Shown here: positions 7,939 to 15,882 of the stretch, in pieces
How the letters are laid out: the number at the start of each line of letters is the position of its first letter
Position numbering within the stretch: position 1 is the first letter of the stretch
NCBI GenBank assembly: GCA_028698975.1
Contig: JAQVVK010000001.1
Location: 1 to 35,267, forward strand
Source of the DNA: Victivallaceae bacterium
GTDB taxonomy: Bacteria; Verrucomicrobiota; Lentisphaeria; Victivallales; Victivallaceae
Length of the DNA stretch: 35,267 nt
Direction of reading: 5' to 3'
Made by a program: the position numbers and the translations under genes
Notes under the pieces: model-generated
Seen by the model: only the letters and a program-made list of their open reading frames with translations
Told to the model about the DNA's origin: nothing
The model's database searches: none

Positions 7939-8530
7939 TGATCGCCTGACGCAGCAGTTTGTCGCTGGTCTGTTCGCTTGGCGGCAGCTCGGCCAAAATG
8001 GTTTTGATGGTCTTGTCGATGGCTTCGCGTTTGAAACCGAGCTGCTCCAACGCCAGAGCCGCGTCGTTGGCGGCCGAATTGATCGCTTCTCCGCCGGAAA
8101 CATCGGCGAAAACACTGGGCTTGCCGTCTTGCGAAAGTTTGCCTTTGAGTTCGACGACCAATCGTTCGGCGGTGCGTTTGCCGATACCGGAAATGCGCGA
8201 CAACGCTTTGAGGTCGCCGGTGGAAACCGCGGCGCAGAAGTTGTTGACCGGCATTGCACTCAAAATATTGAGCGCAGTCTTGCCGCCCACCCCGGAAACG
8301 TTGATAAGTTGGCGAAACAGTTCTTTTTCTTCGGTGGTCGCAAACCCGAAAAGCACGATGGCGTCTTCCCGCACCTGGGTAAAAATGAAAAGCGACACCG
8401 ATTCTCCCGGATGCGGCAGCTTGTCAAAGGTCGAGAGCGGTATGGCCGCCTCGTAGCCGACGCCGCCGGCGTCGATGACGCAGAGCGAATATGAGCTTTC
8501 CAGCAGCGTGCCGGTCAACCGCGCGATCAC
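7922..8530 (-). CDS. ruvA: Holliday junction branch migration protein RuvA
   Basis: RuvA binds the four-way junction as a tetramer and loads the RuvB motor in recombinational repair. The 202-residue length is typical. The N-terminal OB domain starts MIARLTGTL; two helix-hairpin-helix elements are visible as INVSGVGGKTALNIL and ISGIGKRTAERLV. After an acidic/Ser-Ala linker, the C-terminal domain III that contacts RuvB is present (ALALEQLGFKREAIDKTI). Its start overlaps the nadC stop by 4 bases (ATGA), so it is probably coupled to nadC. ruvB and ruvC are not in the window. Confidence 0.95.
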   Translation of the reverse strand: MIARLTGTLLESSYSLCVIDAGGVGYEAAIPLSTFDKLPHPGESVSLFIFTQVREDAIVLFGFATTEEKELFRQLINVSGVGGKTALNILSAMPVNNFCAAVSTGDLKALSRISGIGKRTAERLVVELKGKLSQDGKPSVFADVSGGEAINSAANDAALALEQLGFKREAIDKTIKTILAELPPSEQTSDKLLRQAIIKLNF

Positions 8531-9396
8531 TGGTTCACCTCGATGTCCAGCGATATATCGGAGGACTTGACCGAATGGGTCAAGGCTCCGGACGAGGCGA
8601 AATCCACCCCGATCCGGCCAATGCGTGGCAGCCGCTCGATCGTGATGTTGCCGGAGGCTTCCAGCTTGGAGCGGCCGTGCACGATCTTCACCGCCTCGGC
8701 CATTGTTTCGTCGCTCATGTTGTCGAGCAAAATGTAGTCGGCTCCGGCGTCGGCGGCTTCGCGCACCTCGTCGAGAGAATCGGCTTCGACCTGGACTTCG
8801 AGTTTCGGCCAGGCGGCGCGGGCGCGCTTGACCGAGCGGGCGATACCGCCCGCCCCCTCCATCGCCGCCATTTCGCGGTGATTGTCCTTGATCATGACCC
8901 GGTCAAACAATCCGATGCGGTGATTGGTGGCTCCACCCACCGCGACCGCGTACTTTTCAAGGTTGCGGTAGCCGGGTGTGGTCTTGCGGGTGTCGAGCAC
9001 CACCGTGCCGGTGCCGGCGAGCGCGGCGGCATAGCGGCTCGACGTGGTGGCCACTCCGCAGAGCCGCTGCAAAAAGTTGAGCGCGGTGCGTTCGGCGGTC
9101 AAGATCGAACGGGCCGAACCCGCCACTTCGGCAAAGACTTCCCCTTTGACGCAGCGTTGGCCGTCGTGTTTCAGCGCGGTGAACTTCAGCTCGGGGTCGA
9201 GCCGGGCAAAGACCCGCTCCGCGACCGGCAGCCCGGCGATCACCATTTCCGGCTCCTTGCAGATAAACCGGGCGCGGGCTTGGGCGTGTTCCGGTACGAC
9301 GGCGAGGGTGGTGGTGTCGCCGACTTCCCCTAAATCTTCCTCAAACGCCATATCGATGAGGCGGTCGACCCGGTTGAAATCGATTTCTGGAATCAT
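8527..9396 (-). CDS. nadC: Nicotinate-nucleotide pyrophosphorylase (carboxylating)
   Basis: NadC converts quinolinate and PRPP to nicotinate mononucleotide, CO2 and pyrophosphate in de novo NAD synthesis. Characteristic segments are ALNFLQRLCGVAT, the phosphate/quinolinate-binding DTRKTTPGYRNLEKYAV, NHRIGLFDRVMIKDNH, VQVEAD and ILLDNMS, and the SGNITIERLPRIGRIGVDFAS end. I chose the ATG at 9396 (289 residues), which lies 11 bases from a GGGGAG site. An in-frame TTG three codons upstream is only 2 bases from that site. It leads the nadC-ruvA pair. Confidence 0.94.
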   Translation of the reverse strand: MIPEIDFNRVDRLIDMAFEEDLGEVGDTTTLAVVPEHAQARARFICKEPEMVIAGLPVAERVFARLDPELKFTALKHDGQRCVKGEVFAEVAGSARSILTAERTALNFLQRLCGVATTSSRYAAALAGTGTVVLDTRKTTPGYRNLEKYAVAVGGATNHRIGLFDRVMIKDNHREMAAMEGAGGIARSVKRARAAWPKLEVQVEADSLDEVREAADAGADYILLDNMSDETMAEAVKIVHGRSKLEASGNITIERLPRIGRIGVDFASSGALTHSVKSSDISLDIEVNQ

Positions 9397-9447
9397 GATA
9401 TGCAATTCTCCCCAGCGAAGATTGTTTTTTGTTTCGGCGGTCTAAAT

Positions 9448-9475
9448 ACTATAACATGAAAACAAATTTTTTCAA
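9448..9475 (-). promoter_or_regulatory. Sigma70-type promoter for nadC-ruvA
   Basis: On the minus strand, TTGAAA (9470-9475) and TATAGT (9448-9453) have a 16-base spacer, each with five of six consensus matches, about 50 bases before the nadC ATG. The 75-base gap between comM and nadC is AT-rich compared with the flanking genes. I see no hairpin with a T-run for comM. Confidence 0.5.
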
Positions 9476-9481
9476 CTTCTT

Positions 9482-11011
9482 TTACAGTTGTTGGCGGTAG
9501 TTGACCGCCTCAAACAAATGTTCGTCGGTGATGGTTTCGCTCCCCGCGAGGTCGGCGATGGTGCGCGCCGTCTTGAGAATGCGGTCATAGGCGCGCGGAC
9601 TGAGTTGAAATTTGTCGATGGCTCCGCGCAGCAGCCGCAGCCCGGATTCACCGACCGCGCAGAATTTGCGCAAATCGCCGCCGGTAAGTTGAGCGTTGCA
9701 GTAAAAGCCGCGCCGCCCGGCAAACCGCTCCCGCTGTATCTGGCGGGCGCGCACCACCCGTTCCCGGATCGCCGCCGACGGTTCGCCGTCGGGCGCGGAA
9801 AGCAGTTCTTCACGCGAAAGCATGCCGACTTGTATCCGTAGATCGATCCGGTCGAGCAGCGGGCCGGAGATGCGCTTTAGATAGCGGCGTTTTTCCTCCG
9901 GCTTGCAGGTACAGCCCAACTCGACCTTTCCCCGTCCGCAGGGGCACGGGTTCATCGCGGCGCACAGCATGAAACGGGCCGGAAACGTGCAACTGCCCGC
10001 CGCCCGGCTGACGATCACTTCGCCGGTTTCGAGCGGCTGGCGCAGCACTTCGAGCACGTTGCGCTTGAATTCAGGCAGTTCGTCCAGAAACAGCACTCCG
10101 TTATGGGCGAGGCTGATCTCTCCTGGACGGGGGTCGCGCCCGCCTCCGATCAAGCCGGCGTCGGAAATGGTGTGGTGCGGAGCCCGGAACGGCCGCCGGT
10201 TCAGCAGCGGCCGCCCCGACGAGAGCATGCCCAGCACGCTGTGAATGCGGCTGGTCTCGACCGTTTCTTCAAAGGTGAGCGGCGGCAAAATGCCGGGCAG
10301 CCGCGCCGCCAGCATCGATTTACCGGTGCCGGGTTCGCCTATCATCAATAGATTATGGCCGCCGGCCGCCGCAATTTCCAGAGCGCGGCGAGCCAGTTTC
10401 TGCCCTTTGACATCGGCAAAATCCGGCCCGGCGGTCTGGTCGGCGCACTCCTCGAAGATCGCTTTGTGCGGCAGCCGCCCCCCGTTGTTGACCAGATCGA
10501 CCGCGTCGCGAAGCGACGAGACCGGAAATACCGCCGGCTGATTGCCGGCGGCCACCGCCGCCTCGTCGGAATTGTTTTCCGGCACCAGCAGGGCTTCAAT
10601 GCCATGTTCGCCGCGCAATCTGGCGGCGGCCGGCAGCGCGCCCCGCACCGGGCGCACTTCGCCGGTGAGCGCGAGTTCGCCCAACACCGCGCAGTGGATC
10701 AGCCTATCCGGGTCGACCACCCCCGCGGCGGCCAGCATCGCCAACGCGATGCCGAGGTCGAAACCGGCTCCCTCTTTGTGCAAGTCGGCCGGCGCGAGGT
10801 TGACTACCGCGTTCCCCTTGAGCGGCGGAAAACCAGAGCTGGCGATGGCCGAGCGCACCCGGTCGCGGCTTTCTCGCACGGCGAGGTCGGGCAGACCGAC
10901 CACGTTGACGAGGTTTTCGACGGCGGAGCGGCCGCCGGAAAGGTTGACTTCGATTTCGACCGGAAATGCGTCAATGCCGACGATCGCGGCCGAATGTGTG
11001 CGCGCCAACAT
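9482..11011 (-). CDS. comM: ComM/YifB-family Mg-chelatase-like AAA+ ATPase
   Basis: This 509-residue protein has the ComM order of domains. An N-terminal Lon-protease-like S5 fold (ARTHSAAIVGIDAFPVEIEV; GLPDLAVRESRDRVRSAI) is followed by an AAA+ module with Walker A in GEPGTGKSMLAARLPGILPP, Walker B in GVLFLDELPEF, and the FRAPHHTISDAGLIGGG segment. A C-terminal Mg_chelatase_C domain carries a cysteine cluster (PCPCGRG...CTC) and RAYDRILKTARTIADL. ComM is a hexameric helicase that drives branch migration while transformed DNA is integrated. Homologues also occur in species not known to be naturally competent. It starts 6 bases after the repeat-protein gene and is probably expressed from its promoter. 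Confidence 0.93.
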   Translation of the reverse strand: MLARTHSAAIVGIDAFPVEIEVNLSGGRSAVENLVNVVGLPDLAVRESRDRVRSAIASSGFPPLKGNAVVNLAPADLHKEGAGFDLGIALAMLAAAGVVDPDRLIHCAVLGELALTGEVRPVRGALPAAARLRGEHGIEALLVPENNSDEAAVAAGNQPAVFPVSSLRDAVDLVNNGGRLPHKAIFEECADQTAGPDFADVKGQKLARRALEIAAAGGHNLLMIGEPGTGKSMLAARLPGILPPLTFEETVETSRIHSVLGMLSSGRPLLNRRPFRAPHHTISDAGLIGGGRDPRPGEISLAHNGVLFLDELPEFKRNVLEVLRQPLETGEVIVSRAAGSCTFPARFMLCAAMNPCPCGRGKVELGCTCKPEEKRRYLKRISGPLLDRIDLRIQVGMLSREELLSAPDGEPSAAIRERVVRARQIQRERFAGRRGFYCNAQLTGGDLRKFCAVGESGLRLLRGAIDKFQLSPRAYDRILKTARTIADLAGSETITDEHLFEAVNYRQQL

Positions 11012-11017
11012 AATTGA

Positions 11018-11650
11018 TCAACGCCGGGCGGCTTTGCCGCCGCCGAGGTTGTTTAGCAAACGCGCTTTGCCGCGTGTCTGGCCGATGGAGCGGAAATTAT
11101 CGCATACTCCGCAGTTGCGGCGCGCCGAATCCCAACTGCCTTCGCCCAGTTTGCGCGCCGCATTGGCCAAAAGATACTGGTAACGGCTGCGCACATTGGT
11201 GTAGGCGAGGTTTTCGCCGCGGCGGTAAAGCTCTATGATCTGTTTTTTGATCTCGTCCGGCGTCATGGCGCGGCGCAGACGTATGCTGCTGTAATCGAAA
11301 CCGGCCGCCATAACGGCGCGGCTCCAGCTGCGAAAGCGTTTCAGCGCGGCCAGATAAAGCGGCCGGTGGTTGGTCTGTATGAACTGCGAAGAAAGGGCTT
11401 CTCCGGATTCATGCAACGCCTTGATTTCGTCAATCACCCGCTGGTCGCTCCACTCGCGATATTTTCTTACGACCGAGTAATCCAGCCCCGCCGCCTCGAT
11501 CGCCTCGCGCCACGAACCGTAAAACCGGGTGGCGGCGGCATAAACGCTCGGGTAGGTGGTGGCGTAATAGTAGGAATTCAAGGGCTCTTGGCTGTTTCGG
11601 GTAAGAATATGATCGATGACCATGTCACCGTTCCAGCGGCGGTAGATCAT
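11018..11650 (-). CDS. Protein with three homing-endonuclease-associated-type repeats, function unknown
   Basis: This 210-residue protein is mostly three degenerate repeats of about 60 residues. Each ends in a helix with W-x3-A: GSWREAIEAAGLDY (about 46-59), RSWSRAVMAAGFDY (about 107-120) and GSWDSARRNCGV (about 172-183). Each is preceded by a helix of the type RVIDEIKALHESGE or EIKKQIIELYRRGE and then a Y/L-x-A-A segment. This matches the helical repeats found beside HNH homing endonucleases (HNH_repeat family), thought to bind DNA. No HNH motif or other nuclease centre is visible. The C-terminus is basic. There is no signal peptide or membrane segment. It lies 6 bases upstream of comM on the same strand, which suggests a DNA-related role. 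That role is inference. Confidence 0.7.
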   Translation of the reverse strand: MIYRRWNGDMVIDHILTRNSQEPLNSYYYATTYPSVYAAATRFYGSWREAIEAAGLDYSVVRKYREWSDQRVIDEIKALHESGEALSSQFIQTNHRPLYLAALKRFRSWSRAVMAAGFDYSSIRLRRAMTPDEIKKQIIELYRRGENLAYTNVRSRYQYLLANAARKLGEGSWDSARRNCGVCDNFRSIGQTRGKARLLNNLGGGKAARR

Positions 11651-11720
11651 ATAGCAGGACCTTTTCCGATAATAATAATAAAACAGTGATTAACGAATGA
11701 AAATAATTAAACTATAATAT

Positions 11721-11748
11721 AAAATATCACTTATTTAAAAATTTTCAA
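11721..11748 (-). promoter_or_regulatory. Possible promoter for the repeat protein-comM pair
   Basis: In the AT-rich 105-base gap between genes (11651-11755), the minus strand carries TTGAAA (11743-11748), a 16-base spacer and TATTTT (11721-11726), five and four of six consensus matches. The region is so AT-rich that other -10-like hexamers are present, so the exact position is uncertain. An AAGG ribosome site precedes the ATG at 11650. Confidence 0.3.
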
Positions 11749-11755
11749 ACTGTAA

Positions 11756-12625
11756 TCACTTGCCCGGCTGATATATTCGGCTTTTTTCCCGCAAGGTTGC
11801 GACCACCTCGGCCGGCACTCTCAGACCGCCGGCTCCTTCGCCCAAAGCCACCGCCGGGGAGTTTTTGCCGTGATAGTCGCTTCCGCCGGAAACGGCGAGG
11901 CCAAATGTCGAAGTCATCTCCAGCATCAGCGCGGTTTCCGGCGGCCCGAACATGCTGTAATAGGCCTCGGCCGCATCCAGCCCGAGCGGCGCAAAGCGTT
12001 TGAGCACCCGCCGCACAAAGGCGCGTTCGTTGCGTTCGCGATATACCGGGTGCGCCCAGACCGCGACTCCGCCCGCCGCATGAATGGCGGCAATGGCGCG
12101 CGACGGGTCGGGCAATTCGCGTCTCACATAGGCCGGACAGCCGTTTTTAAGCAGCTTGTCAAACACCGACTGCATGGTCGGAAATCCGTAATGCTCGACC
12201 AGAACCCGCGCAAAATGAGGCCGCCCCGCCGATGTCGGGTCAAGCCCGCCGAATGCGGGGTCGCTCCACTCGACCGGGTAGCCGAGGAAATGGAGTTTGG
12301 CCTTGATCGCCTCGTTGCGGCGGCGGCGGTTTTCGCGCATTTCGGCGAGAAATGCCGCCAGCTCCGGATCGGCCGGGTCGATAAACAACCCGACAAAGTG
12401 AAGTTCCCGAGCCGAAAACAGCGTCGAAATCTCCACCCCGGCAATCGCTTCCACCCCGGGGTGAAGCCGGGCCGCGGCCAGAAATTCGCCCAGCCCGGCG
12501 GTGGTGTCGTGATCGGTCAATGCCACGGCGGCAAGACCGATCAGCTCCGCCTGTTCAAGCAGTTCCCCCGGCGAATCGGTGCCGTCCGAGAACCGGCTGT
12601 GCGTGTGCAAATCTACACAGGTCAT
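11756..12625 (-). CDS. PHP-domain phosphoesterase (RNase AM/YciV-like)
   Basis: This 289-residue protein is a complete PHP domain, a trinuclear-metal phosphoesterase. Ligand motifs appear in order: DLHTHSRFSDG (H7, H9), LTDHDT, GVEIS, GRPHFARVLV, AVWAHP and SGGSDYHG. The insertion and order match the TrpH/YciV group, whose studied members hydrolyse 3',5'-nucleoside bisphosphates such as pAp and trim RNA 5' ends. It is the last gene of the ROK-lpxL-mraY-PHP run, 6 bases after mraY. The substrate is inferred from the subfamily only. Confidence 0.85.
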   Translation of the reverse strand: MTCVDLHTHSRFSDGTDSPGELLEQAELIGLAAVALTDHDTTAGLGEFLAAARLHPGVEAIAGVEISTLFSARELHFVGLFIDPADPELAAFLAEMRENRRRRNEAIKAKLHFLGYPVEWSDPAFGGLDPTSAGRPHFARVLVEHYGFPTMQSVFDKLLKNGCPAYVRRELPDPSRAIAAIHAAGGVAVWAHPVYRERNERAFVRRVLKRFAPLGLDAAEAYYSMFGPPETALMLEMTSTFGLAVSGGSDYHGKNSPAVALGEGAGGLRVPAEVVATLREKSRIYQPGK

Positions 12626-12631
12626 GCCGCC

Positions 12632-13747
12632 TCAGCGCAGTTTCAATGTGGCCAACGCCAGAAGCGAAAAGACTCCGGCGAGGATCCAAAAACGCACCAC
12701 GATCTGAGTTTCCGTCCACCCCAGCCGTTCAAAGTGGTGGTGGATCGGCGTGCACAAAAAGACCCGGCGGCCGGTCAGCTTAAACGAGGCCACCTGTATC
12801 ATCACCGAACCGGCCTCCATCACAAAGACGCCGCCCACCAGTGCCAGAAGTATCTCCTGCCGCACCAGCACCGCCAGCAGACCGATCGCGCCGCCCAGAG
12901 CCAGGCTGCCGGTGTCGCCCATAAACATCGACGCCGGGTGGCAGTTGTGCCAGAGAAATCCGATGCATCCGCCGCACAGCGAGGCGGCAAAGACCATCGC
13001 CTCCTCCGCGCCGGGGAGGAAAGGCACCAGCAGATAATCGGCGAAAATCCGGTGTCCCATCAGGTAGGCAAACGCCGCGTAGGTGAGCGAACAAAAAATG
13101 GTGCAGCCGGTGGCCAGCCCGTCCTTGCCGTCGGTCAGGTTGACCGCGTTGGACGCTCCGGCGATCACCAGCACCGCGAAAGGCAGCGTGAAGAACGGTG
13201 TGGCCAGCCACGGAAATCCGGCCGGGTCGAGCGGCGTCTTCATGAAAGGCACCATCAATTTTGACATCAGGGGCGACAATTCGGGTATGCGGGTCATCCA
13301 AAACACCGCTCCGGCGGAGACCAGAAGCTGGAGGCCGAACTTCAGCTTGGCCGGGATGCCGTCGCGTTTCTTGCGCACCACCTTGTTGAAATCGTCGTAG
13401 AAGCCGATGAGTGAAAAAGCCGCGGTTGCTACTACCAGCAGTTGAGCGATCGGCTTGCTCATGTTGTTCCACAGGAGCGACGAAACCAGCACCCCGCCGA
13501 TCAGCAAAATACCGCCCATGCACGGCGTGCGGTTCTTTTCCTTGTCGATGAATTCATCGGGCACCAGCCCGGCCAGCCGCTCCGCCGCCGTGGCGTTGAG
13601 ACGCCGCAGCGCACTGGCTGTGCGGCCGCCCAGCAGCACCACGATGAGAAAAGCGGTGAAAGCCGCCCCGCCGGTGCGAAACGTCACATAATCGAACAAC
13701 CGCAACGGAGAAAGGTAATTGGCCAGATCAGCCAAAAGGTAAAGCAT
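12632..13747 (-). CDS. mraY: Phospho-N-acetylmuramoyl-pentapeptide-transferase
   Basis: MraY transfers phospho-MurNAc-pentapeptide from UDP to undecaprenyl phosphate, making lipid I on the cytoplasmic face of the inner membrane. At 371 residues with about ten hydrophobic segments it is a normal MraY. Diagnostic motifs are KNRTPCMGGI (usually KxGTPTMGG), the Mg-binding D118-D119 in GFYDDFNKV, NAVNLTDGKDGLATG (about 200-214), FMGDTGSLALGG and the C-terminal IHHHFERLGW. It starts 2 bases after the lpxL-like stop. Unusually, its neighbours here are not the mur/fts genes of a dcw cluster. Confidence 0.96.
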   Translation of the reverse strand: MLYLLADLANYLSPLRLFDYVTFRTGGAAFTAFLIVVLLGGRTASALRRLNATAAERLAGLVPDEFIDKEKNRTPCMGGILLIGGVLVSSLLWNNMSKPIAQLLVVATAAFSLIGFYDDFNKVVRKKRDGIPAKLKFGLQLLVSAGAVFWMTRIPELSPLMSKLMVPFMKTPLDPAGFPWLATPFFTLPFAVLVIAGASNAVNLTDGKDGLATGCTIFCSLTYAAFAYLMGHRIFADYLLVPFLPGAEEAMVFAASLCGGCIGFLWHNCHPASMFMGDTGSLALGGAIGLLAVLVRQEILLALVGGVFVMEAGSVMIQVASFKLTGRRVFLCTPIHHHFERLGWTETQIVVRFWILAGVFSLLALATLKLR

Positions 13748-13749
13748 TT

Positions 13750-14757
13750 TTACCTGACCTCCCCGTTATCCTGCGCGGCGGCGGCCTTACGGTGTTCGCT
13801 CACCCAGTTGACATAGTTTTCAGAGCCGCGCCGCTCGATGTCGAGCCAGTGGCGCGGTGCCCACAGCCATTGCTCCGGCTGCTTGCGGATCATTTTTTCG
13901 AGCGAGGAAATGCACATCTGGGTGATTACTTCAATATCGTGTTTCTTGTCATCGGTCGGCGTGTAGCGGATCTGGTCGCCCAGCTCGAAGTCGAACTCAA
14001 AATTGTCGCTGCGCCGCCGGGTTATCTCCGGCTGGATCGGCAGCCCGGTCTTGAGGTGAAGCAATGCCGGTGTGGCGTGCACCCGCGCCGGGTGACCGAA
14101 AAATTCGCACACCACCCCCTCCTGCCCCGCCGCGTGCTGGTCGATCAGCATGGTGAGGTTGCGCCCCTCTTTGGCGGCGCGCAACAGCGGGCGCAGACCG
14201 GCTCTTTTGTCGATAAGTTCATGCTGCGGCCCGGCGCGGTGGCCGAGGATCAGCTTGCCGATCAACGGGTTGCCAAAGGCGCGCATAAGTGAACTCATCG
14301 GCCGGTTGGCCAAGTTGGAGAACCCGGTGCCGGCCACTTCCCAGTTGCCGTAATGGGCGGTAATAATGATGCACTGATCTCCGGGCGTGCCGTCGGGGTG
14401 CTGCATTGAAGCGATGCTTTCGGGCGAACCGGTAAAACGCATTTTTTTGAGTTCGTAGAGCTGGTCGAACTTGATTATTTCGATCAGCAGCTTGGCAAAT
14501 TCCCGGTTGCTGCTGCGGGCGATGGCTTTGGCTTCGGTCTCGTTTGCGGCCATGCCGGCGTGCATGATATGCCGCACGGTGCGCTGCCAATGCTTACGGT
14601 CGAGCACCGGCATCGGCGCAGCCATGATCGCCGATCCGCGCATGGCGAGTTTGTACGGAATAAAGTGAATCAGTTTGTAGAGGCACCAGAACGGGATAAA
14701 TTCGACATAGATGCGAAATTTGCTCTTCTCTTTTTTTTCAGTTGATTTGTTTTCCAT
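13750..14757 (-). CDS. LpxL/HtrB-family lipid A late acyltransferase
   Basis: This family adds secondary acyl chains from acyl-ACP to lipid A precursors at the inner membrane. The N-terminus has a short lysine-rich stretch and then a membrane segment (FIPFWCLYKLIHFIPY). The catalytic HX4E motif is H135-E140 (AHYGNWE, counted from the ATG). Other family blocks are LMRAFGNPLIG, LIDQHAAGQEGVVCEFFGHPA and PEQWLWAPRHW. The start could be ATG 14757 (335 residues, chosen) or GTG 14772, which overlaps the ROK stop in GTGA and adds five residues. Its presence implies an LPS-containing outer membrane. Which acyl position it serves cannot be told from sequence. Confidence 0.88.
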   Translation of the reverse strand: MENKSTEKKEKSKFRIYVEFIPFWCLYKLIHFIPYKLAMRGSAIMAAPMPVLDRKHWQRTVRHIMHAGMAANETEAKAIARSSNREFAKLLIEIIKFDQLYELKKMRFTGSPESIASMQHPDGTPGDQCIIITAHYGNWEVAGTGFSNLANRPMSSLMRAFGNPLIGKLILGHRAGPQHELIDKRAGLRPLLRAAKEGRNLTMLIDQHAAGQEGVVCEFFGHPARVHATPALLHLKTGLPIQPEITRRRSDNFEFDFELGDQIRYTPTDDKKHDIEVITQMCISSLEKMIRKQPEQWLWAPRHWLDIERRGSENYVNWVSEHRKAAAAQDNGEVR

Positions 14758-14768
14758 GATCTTCCCGC

Positions 14769-15758
14769 TCACGCCAGTTTGCCTTGTTCCTTGAGATAAT
14801 TCAGAGCCGCCGCCACGCCGGCATAATAGCCGATGTCGCGCTTAAGCTCGCTCGATACGATTTCGCAGGCGGCCATCGGCTCGGCCCAGCAGAACCGGGG
14901 CAGATATTTTTTGATCGGGTCGGTGTAGAGGTCGCCGATCGCCCAGGCCAGAGTGCCGAGGATCAGCTTCTCCGGATTGAACGCGTTGATGAAAATGCCA
15001 AACGCCTGTGCGCTGCGCAAACTCATCTCATCCCAGACGGCGGTCGCATAGGGGTCGTTGGCGCGCACCGCCTTTTCGATGGCGACCATGTCGATGTCTT
15101 CGACCTTGCCGCCGACCAGTTTCATAATCATGCTGTCCGGCTGGCCGGCCAGCTCTTTTTGCACTCTTTGGGCAACGGCGCGGCCGCCGGAATACGCCTC
15201 GTAACAACCTTTCATGCCGCAGTTGCACTGGCGGCCGTCAAGCTGGACTACGATATGGCCAAGCTCTCCGGCACTCAACGCCTTGCCGCCGCGCACCAGA
15301 CGGCCCGACGAAACGATGCCGCCGCCGATACCCGTGCTCATGGTAAGATAGATGAAGTCCTTGCACCCCCGGCCCGCTCCGAAGAACCACTCGGCCAAAG
15401 CTCCGCAGTTGGCGTCGTTTTCAAAACATCCGGCAATGCCGAGGTGTTCGCGCAGATAGTCGAGGATCGGCACGTTGCGCCACTTGGGGTTGTTGGGCGG
15501 ATTGGTCATGATGCCGCGTGCCGCGTCGGCGGGGAAAGGCGCTGAAATGCCGAATGCGGCGACCTTATCCATTGACAGCCCGGCGGCGGCGACCATTTGT
15601 TTGGCGGCGGCGGCGAGTTTCGGCAAAACGTCCGCCGGATCGGTGTCCTTGTTTTCCAGACGTTCGCGCCCCAAAAGTTCGCCATCCGTCGAGGCGAGGC
15701 CGATGCCGATCTTGGTGCCGCCGATGTCGAATCCGAGAACAAATTTCTTTTCGGTCAT
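14769..15758 (-). CDS. ROK-family sugar kinase (glucokinase-like)
   Basis: This 329-residue ROK protein lacks an N-terminal DNA-binding domain, so it should be a kinase rather than a repressor. The phosphate loop is LGFDIGGTKIGIG, the catalytic base D115 lies in FENDANCGA, and the structural zinc site is GH168 with C178, C180 and C185 (CNCGMKGCYEAY). STGIGGGI is the second ATP motif. Glucose, N-acetylglucosamine or N-acetylmannosamine are possible substrates; nearby cell-wall genes make an amino sugar plausible but do not prove it. A TAGGAG ribosome site precedes the ATG. It leads the lpxL-mraY-PHP run and is divergent from the TolQ-like gene. Confidence 0.87.
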   Translation of the reverse strand: MTEKKFVLGFDIGGTKIGIGLASTDGELLGRERLENKDTDPADVLPKLAAAAKQMVAAAGLSMDKVAAFGISAPFPADAARGIMTNPPNNPKWRNVPILDYLREHLGIAGCFENDANCGALAEWFFGAGRGCKDFIYLTMSTGIGGGIVSSGRLVRGGKALSAGELGHIVVQLDGRQCNCGMKGCYEAYSGGRAVAQRVQKELAGQPDSMIMKLVGGKVEDIDMVAIEKAVRANDPYATAVWDEMSLRSAQAFGIFINAFNPEKLILGTLAWAIGDLYTDPIKKYLPRFCWAEPMAACEIVSSELKRDIGYYAGVAAALNYLKEQGKLA

Positions 15759-15882
15759 AATAACTCCTATAAAATCAAAAAAACCATACTTTTTTTGGAT
15801 AAACTCGAAATGTCACTTGTAGAATATAAACCCCGAATTATATTTTATAAAGTGGTTTTTAAAAATAAGCGGAGATTTTGTC

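Noticed and set aside
11683..11758. Inverted AGTGATTA / TAATCACT pair about 60 bases apart, considered as an operator
   Set aside because: Only 8 bases long, widely spaced and in AT-rich sequence; expected by chance.
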